The notes beneath the pieces were generated by a model. The model worked only from the letters and a program-made list of their open reading frames with translations. It ran no database searches and was not told where the DNA came from. This document shows, piece after piece, positions 1-4,052 of a DNA stretch of 14,537 bases. The stretch comes from Flavobacterium psychrophilum (GTDB lineage Bacteria; Bacteroidota; Bacteroidia; Flavobacteriales; Flavobacteriaceae), in NCBI GenBank assembly GCA_022729635.1, contig DZAU01000051.1, positions 1 to 14,537 of the forward strand. The letters are read 5' to 3'. The translations under genes and the position numbers were made by a program. The stretch's first letter is position 1. Every line of letters starts with the position of its first letter.

Positions 1-65
1 CTATAGGAGAAGGAACAACTGAGATTCAGAAACTGGTGATTTCGAGGAATATTTTGAAAGACTAA
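1..65 (+). CDS. Acyl-CoA dehydrogenase, C-terminal end only (partial)
   Basis: The first 65 bases are the 3' end of a gene that begins outside the window; the first complete codon is at base 3 and the stop TAA is at 63-65. The visible tail reads IGEGTTEIQKLVISRNILKD. This matches the C-terminal signature of acyl-CoA dehydrogenases (xxEGTxxIQxLxIxRxxL). In medium- and short-chain enzymes of that family the Glu before Gly-Thr is the catalytic base that removes the alpha proton from the acyl-CoA; it is present here (codon 9-11). The enzyme would be a flavoprotein of fatty-acid or branched-chain amino-acid breakdown. Substrate range cannot be judged from 20 residues. The last codons overlap the first heptads of the repeat array that fills the following spacer. 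Confidence 0.8.
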   Translation, partial: IGEGTTEIQKLVISRNILKD

Positions 66-103
66 AGAACATAGAATATAGAGAAAAGAGCCATGAAACA
101 AGA
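55..103. repeat. Heptad array A (7 x 7 bp, AGA-type), forward arm
   Basis: AGA recurs at exactly 7-bp steps at 59, 66, 73, 80, 87 and 101, with TGA in the step at 94. Heptads include CTAAAGA (62-68), ACATAGA (69-75) and ATATAGA (76-82). The array starts inside the end of the acyl-CoA dehydrogenase gene and runs into the spacer. An opposite arm with TCT at 168, 175 and 182 lies downstream. Segment pairs 64-69/190-195, 71-78/179-186 and 84-90/167-173 are perfect reverse complements, so the arms could fold over the hairpins between them. Function unknown. Confidence 0.65.
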
Positions 104-111
104 CCCGCGGC

Positions 112-164
112 AAAGCCGAACGGAACAGAGTTAAATTGTAACTTGGCTTTTTCGATTCAATCGA
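112..164 (+). terminator. Possible terminator hairpins after the acyl-CoA dehydrogenase gene
   Basis: AAAGCC (112-117) plus AA can pair with TTGGCTTT (143-150), and the 3' arm is followed by two more T. A second small hairpin, TCGAT (152-156) with ATCGA (160-164), is followed after a few bases by a T-rich run from 170. Neither is a textbook terminator: the first has a large loop and the second a 5-bp stem. Together they plausibly end transcription of the upstream gene. The strand assignment follows the surrounding genes. Confidence 0.4.
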
Positions 165-167
165 TCC

Positions 168-188
168 TCTTTTTTCTTTATTCTATTT
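168..188. repeat. Heptad array A, reverse arm (3 x 7 bp, TCT-type)
   Basis: TCT at 168, 175 and 182 starts three successive heptads (TCTTTTT, TCTTTAT, TCTATTT). They are the reverse-complement type of the AGA heptads at 55-103. The two arms enclose the hairpins at 112-164. Confidence 0.55.
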
Positions 189-201
189 CTTCTTTAAAAA
201 T

Positions 202-236
202 AATTCGCAATTCATAACTCATAATTCATAATTATT
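202..236. repeat. Heptad array B (5 x 7 bp, AATTCAT-type)
   Basis: Five consecutive heptads: AATTCGC, AATTCAT, AACTCAT, AATTCAT and AATTATT, starting at 202, 209, 216, 223 and 230. No inverted partner is seen nearby. The array ends 3 bp before the rpsU -7 box, so it occupies the place where a -33 element would be expected. Confidence 0.7.
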
Positions 237-239
237 TTT

Positions 240-247
240 TACTTTTG
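240..247 (+). promoter_or_regulatory. rpsU promoter, -7 box TACTTTTG
   Basis: TACTTTTG is an exact match to the Bacteroidota housekeeping -7 consensus TAnnTTTG and is followed by CAG, as in the tRNA promoter at 1822. Transcription should start about 4-8 bp further on, giving a leader of roughly 22-26 nt before the rpsU ATG at 277. No TTG or TTTG -33 box is visible at the usual distance, because that stretch is heptad array B. Confidence 0.65.
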
Positions 248-260
248 CAGCCTTAACGAG

Positions 261-268
261 AGGAGGTG
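261..268 (+). promoter_or_regulatory. Strong Shine-Dalgarno sequence of rpsU
   Basis: AGGAGGTG is perfectly complementary to the 8-nt anti-Shine-Dalgarno core CACCTCCT of bacterial 16S rRNA. Its AGGAGG part ends 10 nt before the ATG at 277. None of the other eleven gene starts in the window has a recognisable SD. In Bacteroidota the anti-SD is normally sequestered on the ribosome by bS21, bS18 and bS6, so this site marks rpsU as the exception and supports the chosen start. Confidence 0.9.
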
Positions 269-276
269 TCTATATT

Positions 277-474
277 ATGTTAATTATACCAATTAAAGAC
301 GGAGAAAATATCGATAGAGCGCTAAAACGCTATAAAAGAAAATTTGACAAAACAGGAACTGTTCGTCAACTAAGAGCACGTACTGCTTTTATAAAACCAT
401 CAGTTACCAATAGAGCAAAAATTCAAAAAGCAGCTTATATCCAAGGATTGAGAGACAGTATCGAAAATAGTTAA
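277..474 (+). CDS. rpsU: 30S ribosomal protein bS21
   Basis: The 65-residue product is the small basic ribosomal protein bS21. It begins MLIIPIKDGENIDRALKRYK and carries the conserved Arg/Lys-rich helix (RALKRYKRKF, then RQLRARTAF) typical of the family. In Bacteroidota bS21 sits near the 3' end of 16S rRNA and, with bS18 and bS6, buries the anti-SD. Most mRNAs in the group are therefore translated without SD pairing. The gene is preceded by its own -7 box (240) and by a perfect SD (261). This fits published work in Flavobacterium johnsoniae showing that ribosomes lacking bS21 favour strong-SD mRNAs such as rpsU, a negative feedback loop. It is followed by a long terminator hairpin that abuts the next gene. 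Length is normal for the flavobacterial protein. Confidence 0.97.
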   Translation: MLIIPIKDGENIDRALKRYKRKFDKTGTVRQLRARTAFIKPSVTNRAKIQKAAYIQGLRDSIENS

Positions 475-497
475 TTATTTTCTATCAAAATAAAACG

Positions 498-543
498 CCG
501 TTAGTCATTAAAGTTTAATACCTTTGATACTAACGGTTTTTTT
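498..543 (+). terminator. rpsU intrinsic terminator abutting the xerC start
   Basis: CCGTTAGT (498-505) pairs perfectly with ACTAACGG (529-536). A bulged C506 is followed by an inner stem ATTAAAG (507-513) with CTTTGAT (522-528), one G-T pair, and an 8-nt loop. Seven T follow at 537-543. The T run ends directly at the ATG of the recombinase gene (544), so terminator and translation start are adjacent. Confidence 0.9.
519..526 (+). promoter_or_regulatory. Putative xerC promoter -7 box inside the rpsU terminator
   Basis: TACCTTTG is an exact TAnnTTTG match lying in the loop and inner 3' arm of the rpsU terminator. A start 4-8 bp downstream would fall at about 530-534, leaving only some 10-14 nt before the ATG at 544 and omitting the 5' arm of the hairpin. 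No -33 TTG is seen at the expected distance. Roughly one chance TAnnTTTG match is expected in the AT-rich spacers of this window, so this is a candidate only. Confidence 0.35.
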
Positions 544-1440
544 ATGGCTAATAATAAGGATGCATTTAGGGATTATCTGCAATTGGAGAAAAAATATTCT
601 CCACACACCGTAAATGCGTATTTGAATGATATAGAATTCTTCGAATCATTCAATAAAAACCAGTTTAATGAGGAACATATAGATCAAGCAAATTATAGCC
701 AAATTAGAAGCTGGATTGTTTCACTTGTCGATGATAATATTTCAAATGTATCTATAAACAGAAAGATTTCCTCCTTAAAAGCTTTTTATAAATTCCTGTT
801 AAAAACCAAACAAATAGAAGTTAGTCCGCTACTTAAACACAAAGCACTAAAAACTCCAAAAACACTTCAAATACCATTTTCAGAAAATGAAGTTGCCGAA
901 GTCTTAAGCCAAATTCCAAATCCGGTAGGTTTCGAAGAAATAAGAAACAAACTCATAATCGATTTGTTTTACACCACCGGAATACGAAGAACAGAACTAA
1001 TTCACCTTAAAATTAATAATGTAAATTCATCTAATAACACCATAAAAGTTCTGGGCAAAAGAAACAAAGAAAGGATAATTCCTGTGTTGCCAATCGTTTC
1101 GCAAGAATTAAATTTGTATTTAAACGAAAGAGCACATTTAGAGCAAGTTACAGATAAAGACCATTTTTTTCTCACAAAAAAAGGCTTAAAGTTGAATGAT
1201 TCATTTGTGTATCGATTAATAAATTCGTACTTTAGTACTGTCTCCGAGAAAGTAAAAAAGAGTCCGCATATATTAAGACATACATTTGCGACCCATCTTC
1301 TAAACAACGGAGCCGATTTAAATTCAGTAAAAGAATTATTAGGACATTCAAGTTTGGCATCGACACAAGTATATACCCACAGCAGTTTATCAGAACTCAA
1401 AAAAGTTTATGAAGATGCACATCCAAGAAATCAAAAATAA
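544..1440 (+). CDS. xerC: XerC-type tyrosine recombinase
   Basis: This 298-residue protein has the two-domain layout of XerC/XerD: an N-terminal SAM-like core-binding domain (about residues 4-90, with LEKKYSPHTVNAYLNDI) and a C-terminal catalytic domain (about 110-290). All six catalytic positions are visible: R148 in TGIRRTEL, K172 in GKRNKER, H242 and R245 in HILRH, H268 in LLGHSSL, and the nucleophile Y277 in TQVYTH. Family members resolve chromosome dimers at dif together with a second Xer protein and FtsK. The position between rpsU and hpf, as a fixed gene among housekeeping genes, suggests the chromosomal enzyme rather than an element integrase. There is no other in-frame Met, so ATG 544 is the only reasonable start. 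It has no SD and directly follows the rpsU terminator T run. XerC versus XerD cannot be settled from sequence alone. Confidence 0.93.
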   Translation: MANNKDAFRDYLQLEKKYSPHTVNAYLNDIEFFESFNKNQFNEEHIDQANYSQIRSWIVSLVDDNISNVSINRKISSLKAFYKFLLKTKQIEVSPLLKHKALKTPKTLQIPFSENEVAEVLSQIPNPVGFEEIRNKLIIDLFYTTGIRRTELIHLKINNVNSSNNTIKVLGKRNKERIIPVLPIVSQELNLYLNERAHLEQVTDKDHFFLTKKGLKLNDSFVYRLINSYFSTVSEKVKKSPHILRHTFATHLLNNGADLNSVKELLGHSSLASTQVYTHSSLSELKKVYEDAHPRNQK

Positions 1441-1467
1441 TTCTGAAAATTTTAACCCCCTAAAAAA

Positions 1468-1776
1468 ATGATTATGAAGGTAAATGTTCACGCAGTTAAC
1501 TTTAATGTTGACAAAAAGTTGGTTGATTTTGTTCAAGAAAGAATGTCAAAATTAGAAAAGTATTATGATAAAGTAGTATCATCTGACGTTTATTTGAAAG
1601 TTGAAAAGACAAGTGACAAGGAAAATAAAATCGTAGAAATGAAAATTATAGTTCCGGGAGACGATTTTTTAGTAAAAAAACAATGCAAAACTTTTGAGGA
1701 AGCAGTAGAGCTTTCGGCGGAATCTATAGAACGATTGTTGGTAAAAAGGAAAGAGAAAATCAAAACACATATTTAG
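1468..1776 (+). CDS. hpf: Ribosome hibernation-promoting factor, short form (HPF/RaiA family)
   Basis: The 102-residue product (100 if the second ATG at 1474 is used) matches the HPF/YfiA family. It has the N-terminal strand MKVNVHAVNFNVDKKLVDFV, a charged first helix, the central ENKIVEMKIIVPGDDF strand, and a second helix with CKTFEEAVELSAESIERLL, ending in a Lys-rich tail. Such proteins bind the A and P sites of the 30S subunit in stationary phase and shut ribosomes down. The protein ends after the N-terminal domain, so it lacks the C-terminal dimerisation domain of long HPF. It is 27 nt downstream of xerC and probably cotranscribed. No SD is seen. A terminator-like hairpin overlapping a tRNA promoter follows. 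The MIMK versus MK start cannot be decided; other flavobacterial homologues as I recall them begin MKVNVHAVNF. Confidence 0.93.
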   Translation: MIMKVNVHAVNFNVDKKLVDFVQERMSKLEKYYDKVVSSDVYLKVEKTSDKENKIVEMKIIVPGDDFLVKKQCKTFEEAVELSAESIERLLVKRKEKIKTHI

Positions 1777-1797
1777 TATAAAATTTTTATAAAATTG

Positions 1798-1829
1798 TTT
1801 TGATTAAAAAACAAAAAGATATACATTTG
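1798..1829 (+). promoter_or_regulatory. Promoter of the tRNA (and probably tuf) operon
   Basis: TTTTG (1798-1802) and TACATTTG (1822-1829) match the Bacteroidota -33 (TTTG) and -7 (TAnnTTTG) elements with a 19-bp gap, the best full promoter in the window. The -7 box is followed by CAG, as at rpsU. The predicted start, about 1833-1837, lies inside the 5' arm of the hairpin at 1831-1852. Confidence 0.8.
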
Positions 1830-1830
1830 C

Positions 1831-1858
1831 AGTCCGTTAGAAATAGCGGACTTTTTTT
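1831..1858 (+). terminator. Intrinsic terminator between hpf and tRNA-Thr
   Basis: AGTCCGTTA (1831-1839) pairs with TAGCGGACT (1844-1852) over 9 bp (one G-T pair) around a GAAA tetraloop (1840-1843), with seven T at 1852-1858. It would stop transcripts coming from hpf. It begins 2 bp after the tRNA promoter -7 box, so RNAs initiated there should lack part of the 5' arm and escape termination. Confidence 0.85.
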
Positions 1859-1867
1859 ATTGATATT

Positions 1868-1941
1868 GCCAGCGTAGCTCAGTTGGCTAGAGCAGCTGAT
1901 TTGTAATCAGCAGGTCGTGGGTTCGAGTCCCTCCGCCGGCT
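1868..1941 (+). tRNA. tRNA-Thr (anticodon UGU)
   Basis: A 74-nt cloverleaf: acceptor 1868-1874/1934-1940, D stem GCTC/GAGC, anticodon stem GCTGA/TCAGC with loop TTTGTAA (anticodon TGT at 1902-1904, reading ACA), T loop TTCGAGT, discriminator T1941. CCA is not encoded. Two positions do not pair: A4-C69 in the acceptor (GCCAGCG against CGCCGGC) and T50-T64 in the T stem (GTGGG against CCCTC). The last 18 bases, GAGTCC to GGCTC (including the base after the tRNA), recur at 2026-2043. This is the first gene after the promoter at 1798-1829 and corresponds to thrU of the E. coli tufB operon. Confidence 0.93.
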
Positions 1942-1942
1942 C
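1925..1942 (+). repeat. Direct repeat copy 1: 3' end of tRNA-Thr(UGU)
   Basis: An 18-bp perfect direct repeat with 2026-2043, beginning GAGTCCCTC and ending CCGGCTC. It spans part of the T loop, the 3' T stem, the acceptor 3' strand and the base after the discriminator. Identity stops at both edges of the 18 bp. Confidence 0.9.
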
Positions 1943-2004
1943 TAAAAAGTAGAAGGTTGGTGCTTTGCAGAAAGATTCTTTAAAATCCGAAAGGACGAGA
2001 AGTT

Positions 2005-2025
2005 TATCCCGAGCGAAGTCGAGGG
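2005..2025. repeat. Hairpin-forming element CCCGAGCGAAGTCGAGGG
   Basis: CCCGA pairs with TCGAGGG (one bulged A) around a short loop at about 2008-2025, preceded by GTTTAT. From memory, very similar GAGCGAAGTCGAGG-type palindromes occur dispersed in many bacterial genomes, including Bacteroidota; this is inference. It sits immediately before the second copy of the tRNA 3' end. A related-looking TTTATCC...CGAG motif occurs in the palindrome at 2226-2285. Confidence 0.45.
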
Positions 2026-2043
2026 GAGTCCCTCCGCCGGCTC
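2026..2043 (+). repeat. Direct repeat copy 2: isolated copy of the tRNA-Thr 3' end
   Basis: Identical over 18 bp to 1925-1942, but with no tRNA upstream of it, so it is not a functional tRNA. The offset between copies is 101 bp. Possible origins are a scar of an integrated element that targeted the tRNA 3' end, or a local duplication. Confidence 0.85.
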
Positions 2044-2053
2044 AATAGATATA

Positions 2054-2132
2054 AGATTTTAGATTAACGATTTTAGATTTCAGATTACTTGAAAATCAAA
2101 AATCACTAATCCTCAATCAAAAATCTGCAATC
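2054..2132. repeat. Heptad array C (11 x 7 bp, inverted pair)
   Basis: GATT occurs at 2055, 2062, 2069, 2076 and 2083, exactly 7 bp apart. It is followed by its reverse complement AATC at 2094, 2101, 2108, 2115, 2122 and 2129, also exactly 7 bp apart. Heptads vary around AGATTTT. The arms can pair, for example 2075-2086 with 2115-2126 at 10 of 12 positions. The array fills the spacer between the duplicated tRNA end and tRNA-Tyr. Confidence 0.85.
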
Positions 2133-2143
2133 ATAAAAAAGTT

Positions 2144-2224
2144 GGGGAGATACTCAAGCGGCCAACGAGGGCAGACTGTAAATCTGCTGTGTGAACTTCG
2201 CAGGTTCGAATCCTGCTCTCCCCA
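2144..2224 (+). tRNA. tRNA-Tyr (anticodon GUA)
   Basis: An 81-nt class II tRNA: acceptor GGGGAGA/TCTCCCC, D stem CTC/GAG, anticodon stem GCAGA/TCTGC with loop CTGTAAA (anticodon GTA at 2178-2180), a 12-nt variable arm (2188-2199), T stem GCAGG/CCTGC with loop TTCGAAT, discriminator A2224. CCA is not encoded. All stems pair perfectly. It corresponds to tyrU of the E. coli tufB operon. Confidence 0.97.
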
Positions 2225-2225
2225 C

Positions 2226-2285
2226 AAACTTTTAAAGAAAATTTATCCGAAAGCTCGCTTTCGAGTAAATTTGAATTAAAAGTTT
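2226..2285. repeat. 60-bp near-perfect palindrome after tRNA-Tyr
   Basis: AAACTTTTAA (2226-2235) pairs with TTAAAAGTTT (2276-2285), AAATTTA (2239-2245) with TAAATTT (2266-2272), and CGAAAG (2248-2253) with CTTTCG (2258-2263) around a CTCG loop. That is 23 paired positions with two small internal loops. There is no T run, so it is not an obvious terminator. It starts 2 nt after tRNA-Tyr and could mark an RNA processing structure or a small dispersed palindromic repeat. Confidence 0.8.
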
Positions 2286-2287
2286 GA

Positions 2288-2348
2288 GCACCGATTCTAT
2301 CGGTGCAGGATCAGCGACCTTTTGGGAGCTAATCCTAAAGTTAGGATT
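2288..2348. repeat. Two compact perfect hairpins in the Tyr-Thr spacer
   Basis: GCACCGAT (2288-2295) pairs with ATCGGTGC (2299-2306) around TCT. AATCCTAA (2331-2338) pairs with TTAGGATT (2341-2348) around AG. The stretch between them is comparatively G-rich. In E. coli this spacer position holds glyT; nothing here folds as a tRNA. With the palindrome at 2226-2285, most of the 163-nt spacer is self-complementary. Confidence 0.7.
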
Positions 2349-2387
2349 TTGAAATAGAAAATGAAAAATTCTAAAATCAAGGAAACT

Positions 2388-2459
2388 GCCGACTTAGCTC
2401 AGGGGTAGAGTGCTTCCTTGGTAAGGAAGAGGTCACGGGTTCAATTCCCGTAGTTGGCT
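2388..2459 (+). tRNA. tRNA-Thr (anticodon GGU)
   Basis: A 72-nt cloverleaf: acceptor GCCGACT/AGTTGGC (one G-T pair), D stem GCTC/GAGT, anticodon stem CTTCC/GGAAG with loop TTGGTAA (anticodon GGT at 2420-2422), T stem ACGGG/CCCGT with loop TTCAATT, discriminator T2459. CCA is not encoded. It lies 55 nt upstream of tuf, like thrT before tufB in E. coli, and is probably cotranscribed with tuf and processed out. Confidence 0.97.
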
Positions 2460-2514
2460 CAACAAAGTATAAAATTGAACACTAATAAATAACTAAGATT
2501 AAAAATTAAGTAAA

Positions 2515-3699
2515 ATGGCAAAAGAAACCTTTAACCGTAACAAACCCCATTTAAATATTGGGACCATCGGACACGTGGATCACGGAAAAACAACTTTAAC
2601 TGCAGCAATAACTAAAGTGTTATCTGATGCTGGTTACTGTCAAGCAAAATCGTTTGATCAAATTGATAACGCTCCTGAAGAAAAAGAAAGAGGTATTACA
2701 ATTAATACATCTCACGTTGAATACGAAACTGCTAACCGTCACTACGCACACGTTGACTGTCCTGGTCACGCGGATTACGTAAAAAACATGGTTACAGGTG
2801 CTGCTCAAATGGATGGTGCTATTCTTGTGGTAGCTGCTACTGACGGACCAATGCCACAAACTCGTGAGCACATCCTTTTAGGTCGCCAAGTTGGTATTCC
2901 TAGAATGGTAGTTTTCATGAACAAAGTGGATATGGTTGATGATGAAGAGTTGTTAGAACTTGTTGAAATGGAAATTAGAGATTTATTGTCTTTCTATGAA
3001 TATGATGGAGACAATTGTCCAGTTATTCAAGGTTCCGCCTTAGGAGGATTGAATAATGATCCTGTTTGGGTTCCAAAAATTATCGAATTGATGGCTGCTG
3101 TTGACAGCTGGATCGAAGAACCAGTTCGTGATGTAGCAAAACCATTCCTTATGCCGGTTGAAGACGTGTTTACAATTACAGGTCGTGGAACTGTTGCTAC
3201 AGGTCGTATTGAAACTGGTATTGCCAACACAGGTGATCCTGTTGAAATCATCGGTATGGGAGCAGAAAAATTGACTTCTACAATTACAGGAGTTGAGATG
3301 TTCCGTAAAATCCTTGACAGAGGAGAAGCTGGAGACAACGTAGGTTTATTGTTAAGAGGTATCGATAAATCAGACATCAAAAGAGGTATGGTTATCATTA
3401 AGCCAGGTTCAGTAAAACCACACGCTCACTTCAAAGCAGAAGTATATATCTTGAAAAAAGAAGAAGGTGGTCGTCACACACCATTCCACAATAACTACCG
3501 TCCACAGTTCTATGTTCGTACAACTGACGTAACAGGAGTTATTACATTGCCAGCAGGCGTAGAGATGGTAATGCCTGGGGATAACTTAACTATTGAAGTT
3601 ACTTTATTAAGCCCAATTGCAATGAATGTAGGTTTACGTTTCGCTATCCGTGAAGGTGGTAGAACTGTAGGTGCAGGTCAGGTAACTGAAATCCTATAA
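2515..3699 (+). CDS. tuf: Translation elongation factor EF-Tu
   Basis: The 394-residue GTPase delivers aminoacyl-tRNA to the ribosomal A site. The G motifs are intact: P-loop GHVDHGKT (19-26), switch I RGITI (59-63), DCPGH (81-85), NKVD (136-139) and SAL (174-176). The beta-barrel domains 2 and 3 follow (about 205-394), with the conserved GRHTPF and RPQFY segments. The start ATG follows an A-rich leader without an SD, normal for Bacteroidota. No promoter is seen between tRNA-Thr(GGU) and tuf, so it is most likely expressed with the tRNA genes from the promoter at 1798-1829. A strong terminator at 3719-3754 ends the unit. Length and sequence are typical; I see no kirromycin-resistance-like change at Q125 (E. 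coli Q124). Confidence 0.98.
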   Translation: MAKETFNRNKPHLNIGTIGHVDHGKTTLTAAITKVLSDAGYCQAKSFDQIDNAPEEKERGITINTSHVEYETANRHYAHVDCPGHADYVKNMVTGAAQMDGAILVVAATDGPMPQTREHILLGRQVGIPRMVVFMNKVDMVDDEELLELVEMEIRDLLSFYEYDGDNCPVIQGSALGGLNNDPVWVPKIIELMAAVDSWIEEPVRDVAKPFLMPVEDVFTITGRGTVATGRIETGIANTGDPVEIIGMGAEKLTSTITGVEMFRKILDRGEAGDNVGLLLRGIDKSDIKRGMVIIKPGSVKPHAHFKAEVYILKKEEGGRHTPFHNNYRPQFYVRTTDVTGVITLPAGVEMVMPGDNLTIEVTLLSPIAMNVGLRFAIREGGRTVGAGQVTEIL

Positions 3700-3718
3700 T
3701 ATAATTTATAATTTTTAT

Positions 3719-3754
3719 AAAACCAGTAACGCCTATTGGGCGTTACTGGTTTTT
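3719..3754 (+). terminator. Strong tuf terminator directly before tRNA-Trp
   Basis: AAAACCAGTAACGCC (3719-3733) pairs perfectly with GGCGTTACTGGTTTT (3739-3753) around TATTG, giving a 15-bp stem whose last bases merge into a run of five T (3750-3754). It is the strongest terminator-like hairpin in the window. tRNA-Trp begins only 6 bp later. Confidence 0.93.
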
Positions 3755-3759
3755 AACGA

Positions 3760-3830
3760 ACGGGCGTAGTTCAAGGGTAGAATAGCGGTCTCCAAAACCG
3801 TTGATGGGGGTTCGAATCCCTCCGCCCGTG
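3760..3830 (+). tRNA. tRNA-Trp (anticodon CCA)
   Basis: A 71-nt cloverleaf: acceptor ACGGGCG/CGCCCGT, D stem GTTC/GAAT, anticodon stem GCGGT/ACCGT with loop CTCCAAA (anticodon CCA at 3792-3794), T stem GGGGG/CCCTC with loop TTCGAAT, discriminator G3830. 3' CCA is not encoded. It lies 15 nt upstream of secE and was probably part of the same primary transcript. A tRNA-Trp between tuf and secE is also found in other Bacteroidota. Confidence 0.96.
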
Positions 3831-3845
3831 CAAAAAAATAACAGT

Positions 3846-4043
3846 ATGAATAAAGTTGTTAATTACATAGCAGAGTCTTTTGAAGAATTAAAAGCAAATG
3901 TATCTTGGCCAACTTGGGAAGAAACTCAAAAATATGCAATAATTGTTGCTATCTTTTCTGTTGTTTTTTCTTTAAGTATATGGGGAGTAGATAAATCTTT
4001 TGAAAAAGTAATTGCTATATTTTTTAATTGGATAAAATCATAA
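3846..4043 (+). CDS. secE: Preprotein translocase subunit SecE
   Basis: The 65-residue product is a short, single-span SecE, the clamp subunit of the SecYEG channel in the inner membrane. It has the amphipathic N-terminal helix (NYIAESFEELKANVSWPTWEE, residues 6-26, with the conserved V-x-WP-x-WEE signature) and one membrane span at about 30-50. A longer open frame exists from an ATG at 3801, but that would place the start inside tRNA-Trp; ATG 3846 gives the normal SecE N terminus (MNKVVNYI). The stop is 9 nt before nusG, the usual secE-nusG pairing. Confidence 0.95.
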   Translation: MNKVVNYIAESFEELKANVSWPTWEETQKYAIIVAIFSVVFSLSIWGVDKSFEKVIAIFFNWIKS

Positions 4044-4052
4044 AGTTTCCAC

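Noticed and set aside
1002..1400. Open frames on the - strand inside xerC, tuf, nusG, rplK, rpoB and rpoC
   Set aside because: They lie antisense to clearly conserved genes, show no recognisable domains, and are the expected shadows of strong coding bias.
544..1440. The tyrosine recombinase as an integrase of a mobile element
   Set aside because: It matches the XerC/D layout and length and sits between rpsU and hpf with no other mobile genes; the tRNA 3' duplication is about 600 bp away but has no linked element genes.
2026..2043. Second copy of the tRNA-Thr 3' end as another tRNA gene
   Set aside because: No acceptor 5' strand, D arm or anticodon arm lies upstream; only the last 18 bases are repeated.
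2054..2132. Heptad arrays as CRISPR or protein-binding iteron arrays
   Set aside because: The units are 7 bp with no spacers and differ between loci, there are no cas or replication genes, and they sit in inverted pairs.
2266..2273. TAAATTTG as a promoter -7 box before tRNA-Thr(GGU)
   Set aside because: It is an exact match to TAnnTTTG but lies within the 3' arm of the AT-rich palindrome and has no -33 TTG at the usual distance; about one chance match is expected in the spacers.
3801..3845. Longer SecE reading frame starting at ATG 3801
   Set aside because: The extra 15 residues would be coded by the 3' part of tRNA-Trp; ATG 3846 gives the normal SecE N terminus.
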